Assembly: GCF_024508665.1 (NCBI RefSeq)
Contig: NZ_JANINP010000007.1
Span: 186,001 to 250,000 of the forward strand
From: Sphingomonas sp.
Lineage (GTDB): Bacteria; Pseudomonadota; Alphaproteobacteria; Sphingomonadales; Sphingomonadaceae
DNA: 64,000 nt
Direction of reading: 5' to 3'
Part shown: piece by piece, positions 60,793-64,000 of the stretch
Layout: each line of letters opens with the position of its first letter
Numbering within the stretch: the first letter of the stretch is position 1
Position numbers and translations under genes: made by a program
Notes under the pieces: model-generated
Told to the model about the DNA's origin: nothing
The model's database searches: none
What the model saw: the letters and a program-made list of their open reading frames with translations, nothing else

Positions 60793-61001
60793 CGGGCGAT
60801 CCTCCTGCTCCATGGTCTAAGGCGCCGGGCGCGCCGGCAAAAATCGAATGTGGCGATAGTCCGATAAGACACGGTTATGATCGGCGACCGCTGCGTGACG
60901 GCGCGGCCTTTTCCTTCAGGTCGAACGCGTCCATAGGCCCTCGCGACATCGGCGATGACTCGCGAAGGAGTTCGCCGACCGCATTTGTTGAGGATTGAAC
61001 C

Positions 61002-61262
61002 ATGGACGATATTGCCGACCTGCAGGCCCAGCTGGTGGCGTTGCGCATGGCGGTCGAAGGCGCCTGGCTGTCGCTGCTCGGCAACGACGGGGATCCCGTC
61101 GGAACAGTGGCCAAGCTTAAGGAAGCGAACGTCGCCGCGGTCGATCAACTCGACGCCACGACTCCCAATGCAAAGGCATTACGCGATACGGTGGCGGCGC
61201 ATACCGCGCATCTGTGGAGCTCGATCGAATGGCAACTCCAGCAGATCGCCGCGAACAAGTAA
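61002..61262 (+). CDS. Small alpha-helical protein of unknown function
   Basis: The 86-aa product is helical with a Leu/Ala repeat: DIADLQAQLVALRMAVEGAWLSLLG, TVAKLKEANVAAVDQLDATTPNAKALRDTVAAHTAHLWSSIEWQL. It has no Cys and no membrane segment and may form a coiled coil. Ribosome site weak. It precedes the Thr-rich leader by about 45 bases and a small GGCTG/CAGCC hairpin follows its stop. I do not recognise the family. Confidence 0.62.
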   Translation: MDDIADLQAQLVALRMAVEGAWLSLLGNDGDPVGTVAKLKEANVAAVDQLDATTPNAKALRDTVAAHTAHLWSSIEWQLQQIAANK

Positions 61263-61308
61263 TAGCCGCGGCTGGATTCTTCAGCCGGCCCGCCATATAT
61301 CCGCCTAC

Positions 61309-61380
61309 ATGAACAGCGCGTTCGCCACGACTACCACCACTACCCCGGCTTTCCGGGGGGTGTTCGGCGCGCGCGACTGA
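61309..61380 (+). CDS. Thr-rich leader peptide upstream of thrS
   Basis: This 23-codon ORF reads MNSAFATTTTTTPAF and on to GARD, stop TGA. It has six consecutive Thr codons at 61327-61344. The codon run cannot be chance in a GC-rich stretch lying directly before a threonyl-tRNA synthetase gene. No Shine-Dalgarno site is visible. A TATAT -10-like sequence only about 8 bases upstream suggests a leaderless start. It most likely senses threonyl-tRNA through ribosome stalling. Confidence 0.75.
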   Translation: MNSAFATTTTTTPAFRGVFGARD

Positions 61381-61423
61381 CGCTCACGCCGATTGCCTCG
61401 CCCGGGAATGGGTGAGGTCGGCG
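61343..61423 (+). promoter_or_regulatory. Probable thrS attenuator: alternative RNA pairings after the leader
   Basis: Segment 1 (61343-61358) is a CCCCGG-CTTT-CCGGGG hairpin starting at the last Thr codon. TCGGCG at 61364-61369 and TCGGCG at 61418-61423 are identical and each can pair with CGCCGA at 61387-61392. With the second copy, a 13-bp stem forms (CCTC 61396-61399 with GAGG 61414-61417, CCC with GGG). So the two structures exclude each other, as in amino-acid operon attenuators. No U-run follows the second stem, so it may stop transcription with Rho help or act otherwise. Confidence 0.65.
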
Positions 61424-61495
61424 TCCGCTCTCCCGTTCCAGTCTTTCCCTCGGACGCTGCCGGGTGCATAGGCGCGCCAACTGACAGGAACGACC

Positions 61496-63526
61496 ATGGA
61501 AATGCTTTCGATCACGCTCCCCGACGGCTCGGTTCGCGAGGTCGCGTCCGGTACGACCCCGGCCGACATCGCTGCGGCGATCGGCCCCGGCCTGGCCAAG
61601 GCGGCGATCGCCGCGCGCGTCGACGGTGAGTTGCGCGATATCACGCGCCCGCTCGATCACGACGCCCAGCTCGCGCTCGTCACCAGCCGCGACGAGAAGG
61701 ACGCGCTCGAACTTGCGCGCCACGATTTCGCGCACGTGCTGGCCGAGGCGGTGCAGAATCTGTTTCCGGGTACGCAGATCACGTTCGGCCCGGCGACCGA
61801 CGATGGCTTCTATTACGATTTCGCGCCGACGCCCGAGCACGGTCCCTTCACCGAGGAAGAACTGCCCGCGATCGAGGCGGAAATGCGTGCGATCATCGCG
61901 CGCAACGAACCGCTGATCCGTGAAGTGTGGAGCCGCGCCGATTTGATCGCGCGCTGGAAGACGCAGGGCGAGACGTTCAAGGCCGAATGGGCCGCCGAAC
62001 TGCCCGAGGGCGAGGAACTGACGGTCTACAAGGCCGGCAATCGCCCGGACGCCTGGCTCGACATGTGCCGCGGCCCGCATCTCGCCTCGACGGGCAAGCT
62101 CGATCCCAATGCGTTCAAGCTGACGCGCGTGTCGGGCGCCTATTGGCGCGGCGACCAGAATAACGCGATGCTCTCGCGCATCTACGGCACGGGCTGGCTT
62201 AACAAGAAGCAACTCGATCAACACCTGTTCCGGCTGGAAGAGGCGGCCAAGCGCGATCATCGCAAGCTGGGGCAGGAGATGGACCTGTTCCACCTCCAGG
62301 CCGAGGCGCACGGATCGGTGTTCTGGCACCCCAAGGGCTATATGATCTGGCGCGAGCTCGAGGCCTATATGCGTCGCGCGATCGACGCCGCGGGCTATCG
62401 CGAGGTGAAGACGCCGCAGGTGATGGACGCGCGCCAGTGGGAGCAGTCCGGCCATTGGGGCAAATATCGCGAGAACATGTTCGTCATCCCCGACGAAGTG
62501 CCCAACACCGAGGATGAGGGGCCGATCGTCTCCGACCATGCCGAGTGGATGGCGTTGAAGCCGATGAATTGCCCGGCGCACGTCCTGATCTTCCGCCAGG
62601 GGATCAAGTCCTATCGCGACCTGCCGTTGCGCCTGTACGAAAATGGCTGCTGCCATCGCAACGAGCCGCACGGCGCATTGCATGGTCTGATGCGCGTGCG
62701 TCAATTTACCCAGGACGATGCGCACATCTTCTGCCGCGAGGACCAGATCGTCGAGGAAGTGCAGGCCTTCTGCCGCCTCGCCGACCGCATCTATCGCGAC
62801 TTCGGCTTCAAATATGCGATCAAACTGGCGCTTCGGCCCGACAACCGCTTCGGCACCGAGGAGATGTGGGACAAGGCGGAGGCCGAACTGCGCGACGCCG
62901 TGGTCAGGGCCGGTCTCGCCAACGAGGAATATGGCTGGGAAGAGCTGCCCGGCGAGGGGGCGTTCTACGCGCCCAAGCTCGAATGGCATTTGACCGATGC
63001 GATCGGCCGGACGTGGCAGGTCGGCACGATCCAGTCGGACCGCGTGCTGCCCGAACGGCTCGACGCGAGCTATGTCGGGGAGGATGGCGAGCGCCATCGT
63101 CCGGTGATGCTCCATCGCGCCATCTTCGGGTCGTACGAGCGTTTCATCGGCATCCTGATCGAGCATTTCGCCGGCAAGCTGCCGGCATGGCTTGCACCGG
63201 TTCAGGCGGTGGTGGCGACGATCGTGTCGGACGCCGACGATTATGCGGTGCAGGTCGCGGCCGAGCTGCGCACGGCGGGGCTGCGGGTCGAGACCGATCT
63301 TCGCAACGAGAAGATCAACTACAAGGTGCGCGAGCACAGCCTGGCCAAGGTCCCGAATCTGCTGGTCGTAGGCAAGCGCGAGGCCGACGAAGGCACGGTC
63401 GCGCTGCGCCAGCTGGGCAGCGAGCGCCAGCAAGTGCTGACCCTGGCCGCGGCGGTCGAACAGCTCCAGCGCGAAGCGCTGGCGCCCGATCTGGCGATCG
63501 AAGCAGCGGTCGAGGCTCAGGGCTGA
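61496..63526 (+). CDS. thrS: Threonyl-tRNA synthetase
   Basis: The 676-aa product has the TGS domain ([29 protein letters not shown]), the second additional domain with editing-type residues ([37 protein letters not shown]), the catalytic class II core ([57 protein letters not shown]) with zinc Cys and His, and the anticodon-binding domain ([27 protein letters not shown]). It charges tRNA-Thr. An AGGA site precedes the ATG. Transcription is probably controlled by the attenuator upstream. Confidence 0.97.
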   Translation: MEMLSITLPDGSVREVASGTTPADIAAAIGPGLAKAAIAARVDGELRDITRPLDHDAQLALVTSRDEKDALELARHDFAHVLAEAVQNLFPGTQITFGPATDDGFYYDFAPTPEHGPFTEEELPAIEAEMRAIIARNEPLIREVWSRADLIARWKTQGETFKAEWAAELPEGEELTVYKAGNRPDAWLDMCRGPHLASTGKLDPNAFKLTRVSGAYWRGDQNNAMLSRIYGTGWLNKKQLDQHLFRLEEAAKRDHRKLGQEMDLFHLQAEAHGSVFWHPKGYMIWRELEAYMRRAIDAAGYREVKTPQVMDARQWEQSGHWGKYRENMFVIPDEVPNTEDEGPIVSDHAEWMALKPMNCPAHVLIFRQGIKSYRDLPLRLYENGCCHRNEPHGALHGLMRVRQFTQDDAHIFCREDQIVEEVQAFCRLADRIYRDFGFKYAIKLALRPDNRFGTEEMWDKAEAELRDAVVRAGLANEEYGWEELPGEGAFYAPKLEWHLTDAIGRTWQVGTIQSDRVLPERLDASYVGEDGERHRPVMLHRAIFGSYERFIGILIEHFAGKLPAWLAPVQAVVATIVSDADDYAVQVAAELRTAGLRVETDLRNEKINYKVREHSLAKVPNLLVVGKREADEGTVALRQLGSERQQVLTLAAAVEQLQREALAPDLAIEAAVEAQG

Positions 63527-63593
63527 GCGGGGCCGGCGGGCTGCATCGTCCGCCGCCCTGTTTCGCTACGGATGAATCGACGGACTCTTTCCC

Positions 63594-63616
63594 CCTCCCT
63601 GCAAGGGAGGGGGATG
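63594..63616. repeat. Palindromic repeat, family A, short
   Basis: CCCTCCCTGCAAGGGAGGG lies after thrS, before the convergent TorF-type porin gene; a minimal family A hairpin at a transcription end. Confidence 0.65.
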
Positions 63617-63622
63617 GGCACC

Positions 63623-64000
63623 TCAGAACGCCGCGCTGACGGAGAACAAAGCGGTTGCCCCGGCGATCGACGAGCCATTCTTGGTCGACGAGAAATTGGG
63701 CTGCAAATATGCCGACCTTGCCTTGCTGATGTCGGTATCGACATAGGACACGCCGAGCGTCACCGGGCCGATCACATAGTCCAGCCCAAGCGACCAGTCG
63801 AAATACTCGCCGGTCGGCGTCACGCTGGTGCCGTTGGGGCCGAGCCCCGGATTGCCGTTGGAATGGCCGAGATGCGCCTTGGCGGTCAGCGGGGTCTTGG
63901 GAATGCCGACGCTGGCGTCGCCCCAAAGATAGAGATTGTCCTGCGACTGGCCGCGGCTTTGCGGCGTGTTGGAGAAATTGCCCAGCGCCTTCTGCTTCGG
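63623..64000 (-). CDS. TorF-family putative porin (3' part; gene runs off the window)
   Basis: The partial product reads, in frame, KQKALGNFSNTPQSRGQSQ then DNLYLWGDASVGIPKTPLTAKAHLG, GEYFDWSLGLDYVIGPVTLGVSYVDTD and ends ALFSVSAAF, the outer-membrane beta-barrel end with a terminal Phe. The DWSLGLDYVIGPVTLGVSYVDTD strand pair is typical of the TorF/gp domain. The 5' end is beyond 64000. The protein would be an outer-membrane channel. Confidence 0.8.
   Translation of the reverse strand, partial: PKQKALGNFSNTPQSRGQSQDNLYLWGDASVGIPKTPLTAKAHLGHSNGNPGLGPNGTSVTPTGEYFDWSLGLDYVIGPVTLGVSYVDTDISKARSAYLQPNFSSTKNGSSIAGATALFSVSAAF

Noticed and set aside
61387..61423. Classical Rho-independent terminator before thrS
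   Set aside because: The 13-bp stem is strong but no U-run follows it (next bases TCCGCTCTCCCG). It is recorded as an attenuator structure, not as an intrinsic terminator.
61340..63433. Minus-strand ORF of 697 codons opposite thrS
   Set aside because: The plus strand carries a complete threonyl-tRNA synthetase. The antisense frame lacks stop codons only because of codon bias and has no recognisable motifs.

Overview
The window is a GC-rich chromosomal segment of an alphaproteobacterium, almost certainly a member of the Sphingomonadales (Sphingomonas-like). The reasons are high GC with strong G/C at third codon positions, many short genes overlapping as ATGA or TGATG, typical gene pairs (gloA/nitronate monooxygenase/gloB, hslVU, Mpl-like ligase/LD-carboxypeptidase), a TorF-type porin, and two families of palindromic intergenic repeats of the kind common in this order. 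I see no phage, transposase, CRISPR or rRNA. There is one tRNA (Tyr).

Layout. 0.2-3.7 kb: a VOC protein and an aldehyde dehydrogenase/TPP-enzyme operon. 3.9-12.1 kb (minus strand): a nine-gene operon joining an SPFH/SHOCT protein, two zinc-ribbon DUF4178-like proteins, a previously unlisted 49-aa membrane peptide, a DUF350 protein, a membrane aminopropyltransferase (SpeE-like), a Tat-exported flavin amine oxidase, AdoMet decarboxylase (SpeH) and an AI-2E/PerM-type permease. This is the strongest candidate for an unusual biological system: a membrane-stress module built around a propylamine-type metabolite. 12.2-16.5 kb: envelope genes, including a lipoprotein, an esterase-fold protein lacking its nucleophile, and two L,D-transpeptidases. 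16.5-26.3 kb: a stress island with Hsp20 (preceded by a frameshifted small gene), Zn-alcohol dehydrogenase, beta-CASP nuclease, CYTH-CHAD protein, a second AI-2E permease, a DksA/TraR zinc-finger protein and two tandem-domain Usp proteins.

26.3-32.8 kb: a putative sulfide/persulfide-responsive cluster. It has a BigR/SqrR-like ArsR repressor, an RND pump, its lipoprotein adaptor and a rhodanese on one strand. On the other strand are a sulfide:quinone-reductase-like flavoprotein and a DUF2892 protein. The two arms share an AT-rich divergent control region with a 10-bp direct repeat. 32.9-45.5 kb: tRNA-Tyr, M28 peptidase, RlmB-type rRNA methylase, ferredoxin, AlkA-like glycosylase, a LysR gene with a divergent oxidative-stress-type operon, an AraC regulator, MTA phosphorylase and an Nramp transporter. 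45.6-53.9 kb: hslVU, a pair of paralogous small secreted proteins, the glyoxalase operon and two alpha/beta hydrolases.

53.9-64 kb: an XRE regulator with a membrane partner and a GTAAAG/CTTTAC operator array, the peptidoglycan-recycling pair, a LysR/SDR pair, thrS and the 3' part of a TorF porin gene. thrS is preceded by a short ORF with six consecutive Thr codons and mutually exclusive RNA pairings, i.e. a probable ribosome-mediated attenuator. SpeH/SpeE (4.9-8.5 kb) and MTA phosphorylase (41.9 kb) are metabolically linked, because aminopropyl transfer releases the MTA that the latter consumes.
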